NCBI GenBank assembly: GCA_026984935.1
Contig: JALSRD010000095.1
Coordinates: forward strand, 1-35,946
Origin: Desulfobacterales bacterium
GTDB taxonomy: Bacteria; Desulfobacterota; Desulfobacteria; Desulfobacterales; JALSRD01
Direction: 5' to 3'
DNA length: 35,946 nt
Both the position numbers and the translations under genes were made by a program. Each line of letters starts with the position of its first letter. The first letter of the stretch is position 1. The notes below the pieces were generated by a model that saw only the letters and a program-made list of their open reading frames with translations, had not been told where the DNA came from and ran no database searches. This document shows positions 24,847 through 32,202 of this stretch, piece after piece.

Positions 24847-25794
24847 CTACCCGCTGATATGTTCGCCTCCATCAACGCGGATGATGTTCCCGTTGACCCA
24901 GGCGGCTTCATCCAGACATAGGAGGTAAATGAAATTGGCGACGTCTCGCGGTGTGGTGATGCGGTGGAACGGGTTGCGCCGCTTCGCAGTGGCCTTCAGG
25001 TGGTCACTGCCGGGGATTAGCCGCAGCGCCGGCGTGTCGGTAACCCCCGCCTGAACGATATTGGCGCGGATACCATACGCCGCGTATTCAACCGCAATGG
25101 ATCGGGCAAGGGACTCCAGAACGACTTTGGCGGCCGAAACGGCGGCATAGCCTCTCCAAGCGATTTCGTTGCCTTCGCTGGTAAGCCCTATCACACGGGC
25201 ATCACCGGCAAACATCTTGCGCCTGAAAATTTCCTGGACCCAGGTGGCGAGGCTGCTGCCCATGCTGTAAATCGTTAAGGCAAAGTCTTCCTCCTGCAGA
25301 AGATCATCACTGTTGTATGCGGGAGGTGAGGCAACGTCGCGGAGGCCTTCTTCACCTTCTCGAAATAATCCGTCGCATGCAGACTGCAGCGTTTCCCTTG
25401 GCAGCGCCAGCTTCCGGCTCAGCTGTGTCAGCAGCCGATCGTGCGATGCATGCGTCTGTGGGTGCTCCGGCGCAAGCAGTTTCAAATTGCCGTAGGCGAT
25501 GGAGTGCAGCAGCATGCGGATGCGCCCATTGGTGCGCATGCCGGCCTGCAAACCGTCCAGCACCTGCTGCATGCCCTTGGCAGACAGCGCATTGACGTTG
25601 TATGTCAAAACCTGAACACCGCTATCGCTGAGTTTCTGAAACTCGGGCGTGATGCGTTTCATGGCCCCCTTGCGATCCCGGTGCACGATGCAGATATTCA
25701 TGCCGTGTTGACTCAGTTTCTTGGCTGTCGCCAGACCAAAGCCACTGGACCCGCCCAAAATCAGTGCCCAATAATCCGAATTAAACGTGTGCAT
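24847..25794 (-). CDS. FabI-like short-chain reductase (probable enoyl-ACP reductase) with an insertion
   Basis: A 315-residue short-chain dehydrogenase/reductase. The nucleotide-binding stretch is ILGGSSGFGLATAKKL (about 12-27). The active site is Y216 with K223 in GYAAVSAAKVVLES, seven apart as in FabI enoyl reductases, and LLHSIAYGN (96-104) matches the FabI HSIGFAP strand. It is about 50 residues longer than FabI, with extra sequence around 110-170 near the expected substrate loop. First gene of the lipid cluster, and the likely source of the double-bond reduction step. ATG 25794 has no good ribosome site; a TTG one codon earlier is possible. Confidence 0.78.
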   Translation of the reverse strand: MHTFNSDYWALILGGSSGFGLATAKKLSQHGMNICIVHRDRKGAMKRITPEFQKLSDSGVQVLTYNVNALSAKGMQQVLDGLQAGMRTNGRIRMLLHSIAYGNLKLLAPEHPQTHASHDRLLTQLSRKLALPRETLQSACDGLFREGEEGLRDVASPPAYNSDDLLQEEDFALTIYSMGSSLATWVQEIFRRKMFAGDARVIGLTSEGNEIAWRGYAAVSAAKVVLESLARSIAVEYAAYGIRANIVQAGVTDTPALRLIPGSDHLKATAKRRNPFHRITTPRDVANFIYLLCLDEAAWVNGNIIRVDGGEHISG

Positions 25795-25955
25795 CAAACA
25801 AACCGCATATCAGGGGTTCGAAAAGCATTGAATACGCATTCAGCAGACCCTGTAGCCATCCCGGGCTGCTGCCGCCGGCGTGCTGACGAAACAATCCACG
25901 GATACAGTCTTGCACAAGGGGGATGAGAACCCGCAGCTGTGAAATTACCTGTAAC

Positions 25956-26235
25956 TTAATAAATATATCGAACCCGCTTGTAAAATGCAACCGGTTTCGG
26001 GATTTGCCAGCCGTTTCCGGGATAGGGGCAGTCGCAGGCCGTGGTGACGCCTCCGTTCAGTCCTATGCGGGTGGTATCACCGTAGCTGCCGTCCACTTCA
26101 TAGACGAACTGCTGTGGCATCGCGTCGGTATTCCAGGAAGTGGAAGGAACCGATGTCGTAGCGCTTCTGACCGCGGTGAAAAATGGTTTTGGAGGCTGCA
26201 ATGCGGGCGATGGTTTTCACATCCGGTGGGGTCAT
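25956..26235 (-). pseudogene. Frameshifted SWIM zinc-finger protein remnant
   Basis: From ATG 26235, preceded by AAAAGGA, the minus strand encodes RIAASKTIFHRGQKRYDIGS and FHFLEY, the usual lead-in of SWIM-domain proteins. That frame stops near 26122. A second frame overlapping there continues with YEVDGSYGDTTRIGLNGG and ends in TACDCPYPGNGW, the CxC half of the SWIM zinc motif. The expected CKH half never appears; the frame ends in unrelated IPKPVAFYK... and stops. So one frameshift and a lost C-terminus break the gene. It lies 31 bases downstream of the DUF3786 gene and was probably in its operon. A sequencing error could explain the frameshift but not the missing CKH. Confidence 0.7.
25962..25990 (-). 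promoter_or_regulatory. Candidate promoter of the lipid-biosynthesis cluster
   Basis: On the minus strand TTGCAT (25990-25985) and TATATT (25967-25962, five of six with the -10 consensus) are 17 bases apart. Transcription would start near 25955, about 160 bases before the FabI-like gene. The promoter lies inside the broken SWIM gene, so the cluster may have gained or exposed it when that gene decayed. Confidence 0.45.
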
Positions 26236-26266
26236 TGGGCAACATCCTTTTCGTTGTGCACGCTGT

Positions 26267-27097
26267 TTATGTGGCGTACGGGGGCATGGCCTGTCCGATG
26301 CCGTGGCGCCGGGCGAGCTTTTCGAACATCTGCGTCAGGCCCGTACCCAGTGAAAAAACGGCTCCGATGTCGAGGTTGCGGTTGGCGGTTTCATCGAAAA
26401 GCACGCTCAAGCTGGATCCGAAGCCGTCCTCGGGCCGCTGGTAGCAGATCATCAGGGGGACTCTGGGCAGGGGCTGCAATACCACGGAAATATCGGCGGC
26501 AAACGGATTTTCCACGGGCTGCGCATTGAAAATCTGCACCATGTCGCGAAAGAGATCGGTGTAGCTGTCCGCCACCTGTTGCAGGGCCGCTTCGCATCTT
26601 TTTTGAAAAATCGGGTAAAGGTCCATGCCGTTCTGCAGCTCGCGGAATGCAAGCCAGCGGCCGCTGGGCGTAAGCCCTTTCCCGTAAAGAACGTAGGTTA
26701 AAAACGGCACCGCCACCCAGGGATTGATATGGATATCCGCGGAGAGATTCCCCCTGGAGTCCACGCTAAAATCTTTGCCCAGGACTTTGAGCGTGAGCCG
26801 GCCGCCGGCAAAGCGCGCCCCCAGCCGCCTGGCGGCGGCGGCCAGGTCGATGTGGATAATTTTGCTCTTCAGCCTTGCAAGGTATGCATCCCGGTTCTGG
26901 GCGATACCGGCAGAATGCCCGGCGGTTTTGGCATGCCGGGCAACGGTTTCGGCATCTAGCTTGGGACAGTCGGCAAGCGCCTTTTGGCCCACAAAGACCG
27001 CCCCGGCAAATGCCAGGCAGGTTTTCTTGCCGCACTGTCGGCAGTTGGAGCGGTCCAGCAGTTTGAAGATCTGCAGGGTGGTTATGATCTGCGGCAT
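26267..27097 (-). CDS. Fe-S cluster protein with DUF3786 domain
   Basis: A 276-residue protein with two parts. Residues 15-45 carry a [4Fe-4S] motif of the corrinoid-protein/RnfB type (PF04060-like), C19-x2-C22-x4-C27-x16-C44, in a NCRQCGKKTC...ADCP context. Residues from about 100 on match DUF3786, with the sequence WVAVPFLTYVLYGKGL typical of that domain. DUF3786 proteins occur mostly in strict anaerobes and their function is unknown; some lie near corrinoid or C1 genes. The start ATG 27097 has only GGGAC upstream. The next gene in the same direction is the broken SWIM gene. It is one of the better indicators of an anaerobic host. Confidence 0.82.
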   Translation of the reverse strand: MPQIITTLQIFKLLDRSNCRQCGKKTCLAFAGAVFVGQKALADCPKLDAETVARHAKTAGHSAGIAQNRDAYLARLKSKIIHIDLAAAARRLGARFAGGRLTLKVLGKDFSVDSRGNLSADIHINPWVAVPFLTYVLYGKGLTPSGRWLAFRELQNGMDLYPIFQKRCEAALQQVADSYTDLFRDMVQIFNAQPVENPFAADISVVLQPLPRVPLMICYQRPEDGFGSSLSVLFDETANRNLDIGAVFSLGTGLTQMFEKLARRHGIGQAMPPYAT

Positions 27098-27378
27098 TGT
27101 CCGGTCCCGTCGGTATTGTTTTTAGCTGTCCCCACTGCCCCGCACCCCTTATCAGAACACCGGGCCGGATTCAACATTTGCCCGTCGATGCGTTTGAAAT
27201 GCATCCCGGCAAGCGCTAAAATAATTTTCAAAAGACGTTTTGTTAAACCATTTGGGTCTCAACCGCTCCGACAACATGGCTCGGAAAACGGTGGACTGCG
27301 CGTCACCAATCGAATCGGGCCGTCGCGGATCACCGCCGTCAGGCTCGGCAAGCCATGGCCCCGGTTTTTGCAATGCTT

Positions 27379-29487
27379 TTACGCCTTGCGCTCCCAGACC
27401 GTCAGCTGGGCGATGCCGTGCTGGAATTTGCGGCGCGTTTCGCGGATCACGAACGGCACGTCGCGGGGCTCGTCCAGCAGGCGGAAGTGCACCTGCAGGT
27501 GCGCTTTCAGCCCGTCCAAGGTGGTGTAGGGCTCCCCATCCTTGCGGAAGCCCCCCAGCCAGTTTTCGCGCTGGGTGAATTCTTCCAGCCAGGTGTAGGG
27601 CGAGGCGATCACCAGCAGACCGCCCGTCAGGATGCGGGTGTGGATGTTGTCGAGAAATTGTGCCGGATCGTAGAGCCGGTCGATGAGGTTGGCGGCCAGG
27701 ACCAGGTCGTAGCCCGTGTATAGTGGCTTCAGGTTGGCCGCGTCGGCCTGGGCGAATTCGATGCGCCGGGGCGCCGGATCCAGGCCCAGGTCGGACAGGC
27801 GCTTTTCATGGTAGGATACGATATCGCCCTCTTCGGTGAGTTCATAGTGGATGATCCCCTTTTCCTGCATCTGGAAGGCGATGCGGATGAAGCGCGCCGA
27901 AAAGTCCAGGCCCGTGACGGATTCGAAGCCCGCCGCCAGTTCGAAGGTGGCGCGGCCCACGGCGCAGCCGATGTCCAGGGCACGCCGGCGCGGCCGGTTC
28001 TCGCTGTAGGCCAGGCAAATGCGGGCGCAGGCGCGGGGGAAGTTTTCTACGCCGAAGTAGGACGCCCCGTAGTGCGCTTCGCAGTACTGGGAGACGGCGC
28101 TGTCAGTTTCGTACATGGCCGTGGGCAACTCCAGCGGCTGCCGGGATTCGATGTAGCGGAAGCCAGCGTGCTGGAAGAAATGCCGTCGGAAGGCGTAGCG
28201 CGCATTCCTTGTGGCCTCGTTGCCGGTGGATATCCAGGAGCCGCCCTTGATGAGGTTGTGGCGCGTGTCGAAGGTGGGCGTCGAAAAGTCGTCGTAAAAG
28301 GGATGCACCGCAAAACCTTCGAAGCCGCTGATGGGCGTTTCGGTCCACTGCCAGACGTTGCCGATGATATCGAAAAACTCGCCGAAACGGAAGCGGTTCA
28401 CCGGACATGACGAAGCCCAGTGCTCCAGGTTGATGTTGCCCGGCGCGTGCTCCCAGTACGGCTGGTCGGGGATGTCGTGCAGGTCGCGCAGGCGGTACCA
28501 CTCGTCTTCGGTGGGCAGCCGCAGGGTTTTGCCGGTTCTGTGGCTAAGCCAGTTGCAGAAGGCCTTGGCCTCCAGGTAGTTCACTTCCACGGGCCAGTCC
28601 CAGGGCATGTCGATGATCTGTGCCATGGTTCGGAAGCGGTAGCCGTTTGTTGCATCGACCCAGAAAAGGGGATGCCGCGCGCCGCTGTATTCAACCCAGC
28701 GCCGGCCTTCGTCGGTCCAGTACTCGTGAAGGCCGTAGCCGCCGTCCTGGACGAATTCCAGGTACTCCCGGTTGGAAACCAGGTATTGACTGGCCGCGAA
28801 ATCCCAGACATCGAACTCGTGGTGTCCGTACTCGTTGTCCCAGCCGTACAGCGGATGGTCTTTGGGTTTTCCCAGCACGACGCGGCCGCCCGGCACGGGC
28901 AGCAGGCGGTTCTGCGGTGCCGCGCCGCTGGTAGGGCAGATGTCCCAGATGGGCAGCTGGCGCACCTGGTCGATGGGCAGGCGGCGGATGATCACCGACG
29001 AGGTCTCCAGGTGGATGCGCTGGTGTTCGATGCCCATCAGGATGGCCCAGAAGGGGCTGTCCCAGGTGATCGGCATCTGCAGCGGCAGGCTGTCGATGAC
29101 CGCGTCGACGCGTCGGCGCACCCGGTCGCGGTAGGCCCGGACTGCTTCGACTGAAGGCCAGTCGTAGTGCGCTTCGTCCAGGTCGTCCCAGGACATTTCG
29201 TCCACACCTACAGCGAACATGGATTCGAATTGCGGGTTGATGCGCGTATCGATGATGCGGGCGATGATCAGCTTGTTGATATAAAAAGACGCCGTGTGGC
29301 CCAGGTAGAAGATCAGGGGGTGCCGCAGCGGCTCTGGGCGCAGGTAGAAGGCCCCATCTGCGGCCAGCGTATCGTACAGCTTTTCATCGATGCTGTATGT
29401 CTGGTGAAAATATTGCCGGATTTCCTCGCGCTTTTCAGCAGCGCTGCCGGTGTCCAAAACGATGGTGCGGGTATTGCGGATGTCCAT
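27379..29487 (-). CDS. ovoA: 5-histidylcysteine sulfoxide synthase / 4-mercaptohistidine N-methyltransferase (OvoA)
   Basis: A 702-residue fusion with the full OvoA layout. A DinB-like N-terminal domain supplies the non-haem iron ligands H64 (LGHTASFY) and H155/H159 (GIEHQRIHLE). A formylglycine-enzyme-like sulfatase-modifying domain follows, with LRLPTEDEW, GNVWQWTE and IKGGSWIS between about 320 and 420. A C-terminal SAM methyltransferase has motif I LDIGCAVGRATFEL near 505-518. OvoA joins cysteine to histidine using O2 and later methylates the thiohistidine to ovothiol. ATG 29487 has GGGAGG upstream. No cleavage lyase (OvoB) or other thiol gene is nearby. It is divergent from amtB. An O2-requiring enzyme in an apparent anaerobe is notable. 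Confidence 0.9.
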   Translation of the reverse strand: MDIRNTRTIVLDTGSAAEKREEIRQYFHQTYSIDEKLYDTLAADGAFYLRPEPLRHPLIFYLGHTASFYINKLIIARIIDTRINPQFESMFAVGVDEMSWDDLDEAHYDWPSVEAVRAYRDRVRRRVDAVIDSLPLQMPITWDSPFWAILMGIEHQRIHLETSSVIIRRLPIDQVRQLPIWDICPTSGAAPQNRLLPVPGGRVVLGKPKDHPLYGWDNEYGHHEFDVWDFAASQYLVSNREYLEFVQDGGYGLHEYWTDEGRRWVEYSGARHPLFWVDATNGYRFRTMAQIIDMPWDWPVEVNYLEAKAFCNWLSHRTGKTLRLPTEDEWYRLRDLHDIPDQPYWEHAPGNINLEHWASSCPVNRFRFGEFFDIIGNVWQWTETPISGFEGFAVHPFYDDFSTPTFDTRHNLIKGGSWISTGNEATRNARYAFRRHFFQHAGFRYIESRQPLELPTAMYETDSAVSQYCEAHYGASYFGVENFPRACARICLAYSENRPRRRALDIGCAVGRATFELAAGFESVTGLDFSARFIRIAFQMQEKGIIHYELTEEGDIVSYHEKRLSDLGLDPAPRRIEFAQADAANLKPLYTGYDLVLAANLIDRLYDPAQFLDNIHTRILTGGLLVIASPYTWLEEFTQRENWLGGFRKDGEPYTTLDGLKAHLQVHFRLLDEPRDVPFVIRETRRKFQHGIAQLTVWERKA

Positions 29488-29752
29488 GACAGCCTCCCGG
29501 TGCCTTCTGATATTTAATCCAACACGTCGCATGCCTTCGTGCGGGCGGCGGGGTTGGTCTCATGATCATTAAATATGACCATTATCGAGGGAAACGCAAA
29601 CGCCGGCCGACGGGAACCGGGGATGTGGAGAAATAACGAATATGGAACTTTTTTTTCTTAAAACGACATAATTGTTTGAAATCTTCCGGCAGTTTTTTGT
29701 ATTTCGTACCTATAACACATTAAATCAATTAGTTAATATTTTCCGGGGAGGA
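29488..29752. other. AT-rich divergent intergenic region between ovoA and amtB
   Basis: No gene is seen. The stretch 29560-29745 is markedly AT-rich compared with its surroundings and should hold promoters for both divergent genes. An 8-base palindrome ATGATCAT occurs near 29565. Confidence 0.5.
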
Positions 29753-29768
29753 TGGTCTCATTTTTGCT
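29753..29768 (+). promoter_or_regulatory. Candidate sigma-54 promoter of amtB
   Basis: TGG at 29753-29755 and TTGCT at 29764-29768 give the invariant GG-N10-GC spacing of the -24/-12 sigma-54 element; four of the less conserved positions differ from TGGCACG. It lies about 50 bases before the amtB start, a sensible distance. Nitrogen control of amtB by sigma-54/NtrC is well known in proteobacteria. No NtrC site was identified. Confidence 0.45.
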
Positions 29769-29815
29769 TCAACAGAGAAGATGCATTTGAATTGAAACGC
29801 GCAAGGGGGGAGAAT

Positions 29816-31153
29816 ATGCAAAGGAAGCTGCTGCAACTGGTTATGGGGACATCTTTTCTGGTTCTGGCGCCGCAGGTGATTCTGGCTGCCGACGGGCCGG
29901 CGGTCGATACCGGCACGACGGCCTGGATGCTCACCTCGACGGCGCTGGTGTTGCTCATGGTTCCGGGCCTGGCCATTTTTTACGGCGGGCTGGTGCGTAC
30001 CAAGAACGTGCTGGGCACCATGATGCACAGCTTCGTGGCCATGGCGCTCATCGGGGTGCTGTGGGTGATCTGCGGCTACTCCCTGACGTTCGGCAAAAAT
30101 ATCCTGGGCGGCTTTATCGGCTGGAACTCGGATTATTTCTTTTTAAACGGCATCGATGACGTGATCAAAAATGGTGTGCCCGAGTATGTGCTGGCCATGT
30201 TCCAGGGCAAGTTCGCCATCATCACACCGGCGCTGATTTCCGGCGCGCTGGCCGAGCGCGTCTATTTCCGCGGCTACTGCCTGTTCATTGTGCTCTGGTT
30301 TTTGTGCGTGTACTGCCCGCTGGCGCACTGGATCTGGGCGCCGGACGGGTGGCTGGCGCATGCCGGCGCTGCCGGCGTCATCGATCTGGCCGGCGGCCTG
30401 GTGATCCACGTTTCGGCGGGCGTCAGTGCCCTGGTGGCGGCGCTTTTCCTGGGCCCCCGGCAGGGCTATCCACGCACAACCATGCAGCCCAACAACCTGG
30501 TGCTGACGATGCTGGGTGCCGGGCTGCTGTGGGTGGGGTGGTTCGGCTTCAACGCCGGCTCCACCGTTGCCAGCGGGCTGGCGACGGCCCGTGCGCTGAC
30601 CATGACGCAGGTTGCCGCGGCCAGCGGCGCCCTGACCTGGATGATCATCGAGGCCGTCGTCTTCCGCAAAGCCACCTCGCTGGGGTTTGCCTCGGGGATT
30701 CTTGCAGGTCTGGTGGCCATCACGCCGGCGGCCGGCGTGGTGAAACCCTATGGCGCCATGACGCTGGGGGCCATGTCCTCGCTGGTCTGCTACCTGGCGC
30801 TCAACGCCAAGAACCGCCTCGGCTATGACGACGCCCTGGACTGTTTCGGCATCCACGGTGTGGGCAGCGGCATGGGTGTGCTCCTTTTGAGCTTTTTTAT
30901 CCGCGACAGCTGGATGGCCGGTGCTGCGACGGCCGCCGGCAAATCCGGTTGGACGGTCTTCGATCAGCTGTTGGTCCAGCTGAAAGGAATGGGCGTTACG
31001 ATCCTGCTGGCGGCCGTGGCCACCCTGTTGATCTGTGTGATTGTGGAAAAGACCGTGCGCTTCCGCCTGGATCCGGAAAAAGAGCGTGCCGGACTGGACG
31101 CATCCCTGCACGGCGAGCACGGCTACGACCTGGTCACGTCCTACGCCGCCTGA
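29816..31153 (+). CDS. amtB: Ammonium transporter AmtB
   Basis: A 445-residue ammonium channel with about eleven membrane spans after a short N-terminal hydrophobic segment that may be cleaved (ending VILAAD). The twin pore histidines are H198 in VIHVSAGVSALVAAL and H347 in CFGIHGVG. The C-terminal tail ends AGLDASLHGEHGYDL, the conserved cytoplasmic segment used in PII control. ATG 29816 is chosen because AAGGGGGGAG precedes it; the upstream extension lacks similarity. No glnK/glnB gene is adjacent, which is unusual because amtB and glnK are normally paired. It is convergent with an EamA gene. Confidence 0.95.
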   Translation: MQRKLLQLVMGTSFLVLAPQVILAADGPAVDTGTTAWMLTSTALVLLMVPGLAIFYGGLVRTKNVLGTMMHSFVAMALIGVLWVICGYSLTFGKNILGGFIGWNSDYFFLNGIDDVIKNGVPEYVLAMFQGKFAIITPALISGALAERVYFRGYCLFIVLWFLCVYCPLAHWIWAPDGWLAHAGAAGVIDLAGGLVIHVSAGVSALVAALFLGPRQGYPRTTMQPNNLVLTMLGAGLLWVGWFGFNAGSTVASGLATARALTMTQVAAASGALTWMIIEAVVFRKATSLGFASGILAGLVAITPAAGVVKPYGAMTLGAMSSLVCYLALNAKNRLGYDDALDCFGIHGVGSGMGVLLLSFFIRDSWMAGAATAAGKSGWTVFDQLLVQLKGMGVTILLAAVATLLICVIVEKTVRFRLDPEKERAGLDASLHGEHGYDLVTSYAA

Positions 31154-31261
31154 TTGTGCTGCCGCCGGGGTGTGCAGGCTTTACGACCGGACGCTGTCGC
31201 CCGGTTCTGGGGGCGCACGCAAGCCATCGGAAGCGCAGATGCCTGGGGCCGGGCCCTAGGC

Positions 31262-32155
31262 TCATGGCCGGCGTGCGGCTTTCAGACCCCACAGCTGGGA
31301 AAGCAGCATGCCGGTGAGCATCAGCACACAGCCGGCCGCCGCGCGCAGCGACAGCCGTTCGTCCAGAATCATCCAGCCGCCCAGGGCCGCGAAAACAGCT
31401 TCCAGGCTCAGGATGATGGCGGCATGCGCCGGGTGGGCGCTGCGCTGCACCACCACTTGCAGGGTGTAGGCCACGCCCACCGACAGCAGGCCGCCGTATA
31501 AAATGGGGATGGCCGCCTGCCGGATGGTCTCCATGGCGACGGTTTCGAAAACAAAAGCGACGATCAGGCTGAGCAGGGCGCAGACGGCGAACTGCACCAC
31601 GGCCAGTCCCACGGGGTGGGTTTTGGGAGAGAGCCAGCCGATGATCAGCACGTGCAGGGCCCAGAAAACGGCGCCGATGACCTCCAGCAGATCGCCGGCC
31701 GCGATATGTAAGGACGCTTTGACGCTCAGCAGGTATAGCCCTGTGGCCGCCAGAAAAGCGCCGATCCATGTGCCGGCATCCGTGCGCTGTTTCCACAAAA
31801 GTCCCAGGATGGGCACGATTACCACGTAGAGGCCGGTGATGAAACCGGCCTTGCCGGCGGTGGTATAGAGCAGGCCCACCTGCTGCAGCGATGCGCCGGC
31901 GAAGAGCACGCCGCCGGCCAGTATGCCGCCGCAGAGGCGAACAAACCGGGATTGTAGTGGTTTTCCGGCCGGCAGCATGCGCCGGGAAGCCGCCAGCAGC
32001 GGGAACAGCGAGAAAGACCCCAGTGCGAAGCGCACGCCGTTGAAGGTAAAAGGCCCCACGTAGTCCATGCCCACGCGCTGGGCCACGAAGGCAAAGCCCC
32101 AGATGGCGGCTGCCAGCAGCAGCAGCAGGTCGGATTTTAGGGTGGCACGTTCCAT
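31262..32155 (-). CDS. EamA/DMT-family transporter (first copy)
   Basis: A 297-residue membrane protein with ten predicted helices arranged as two EamA repeats, the drug/metabolite transporter architecture. Landmarks are LLLLAAAIWGFAFVAQR at the start, GKAGFITGLYVVIVPILGL at the end of the first repeat, and SLEAVFAALGGWMILDERL in the second. Family members export amino acids, nucleotides or other metabolites; the substrate cannot be inferred. ATG 32155 has a weak GGGA upstream. It is 47 bases downstream of a second EamA gene in the same direction, so the two may form a pair. Confidence 0.88.
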   Translation of the reverse strand: MERATLKSDLLLLLAAAIWGFAFVAQRVGMDYVGPFTFNGVRFALGSFSLFPLLAASRRMLPAGKPLQSRFVRLCGGILAGGVLFAGASLQQVGLLYTTAGKAGFITGLYVVIVPILGLLWKQRTDAGTWIGAFLAATGLYLLSVKASLHIAAGDLLEVIGAVFWALHVLIIGWLSPKTHPVGLAVVQFAVCALLSLIVAFVFETVAMETIRQAAIPILYGGLLSVGVAYTLQVVVQRSAHPAHAAIILSLEAVFAALGGWMILDERLSLRAAAGCVLMLTGMLLSQLWGLKAARRP

Positions 32156-32202
32156 GGCATATCCCAGACGTAACCTGCAAGAGCCGGACCTTACGTGGTT
32201 GC

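Noticed and set aside
24696-24911. 71-codon frame overlapping the end of the FabI-like gene and the KAS III start, with ATGA overlap
   Set aside because: The overlap looks like coupling, but the N-terminal part is only a shifted frame of the reductase, no start codon has a ribosome site, and KAS III already has its own GAGGAC site.
25820-25935. Possible cobalamin-type riboswitch before the lipid cluster, suggested by GC-rich paired segments
   Set aside because: Neither strand contains the conserved B12-box core or the AdoCbl-binding helices; the segment is better explained as leader plus a short open frame.
27098-27378. 73-codon minus-strand frame between ovoA and the DUF3786 gene
   Set aside because: No recognisable motif, no ribosome site and no conserved junction. 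It could be decayed coding sequence, but nothing supports a gene.
30143-31120. 325-codon minus-strand frame opposite amtB
   Set aside because: It is antisense to a fully conserved ammonium transporter and its product is His/Gln/Gly-rich without domains.
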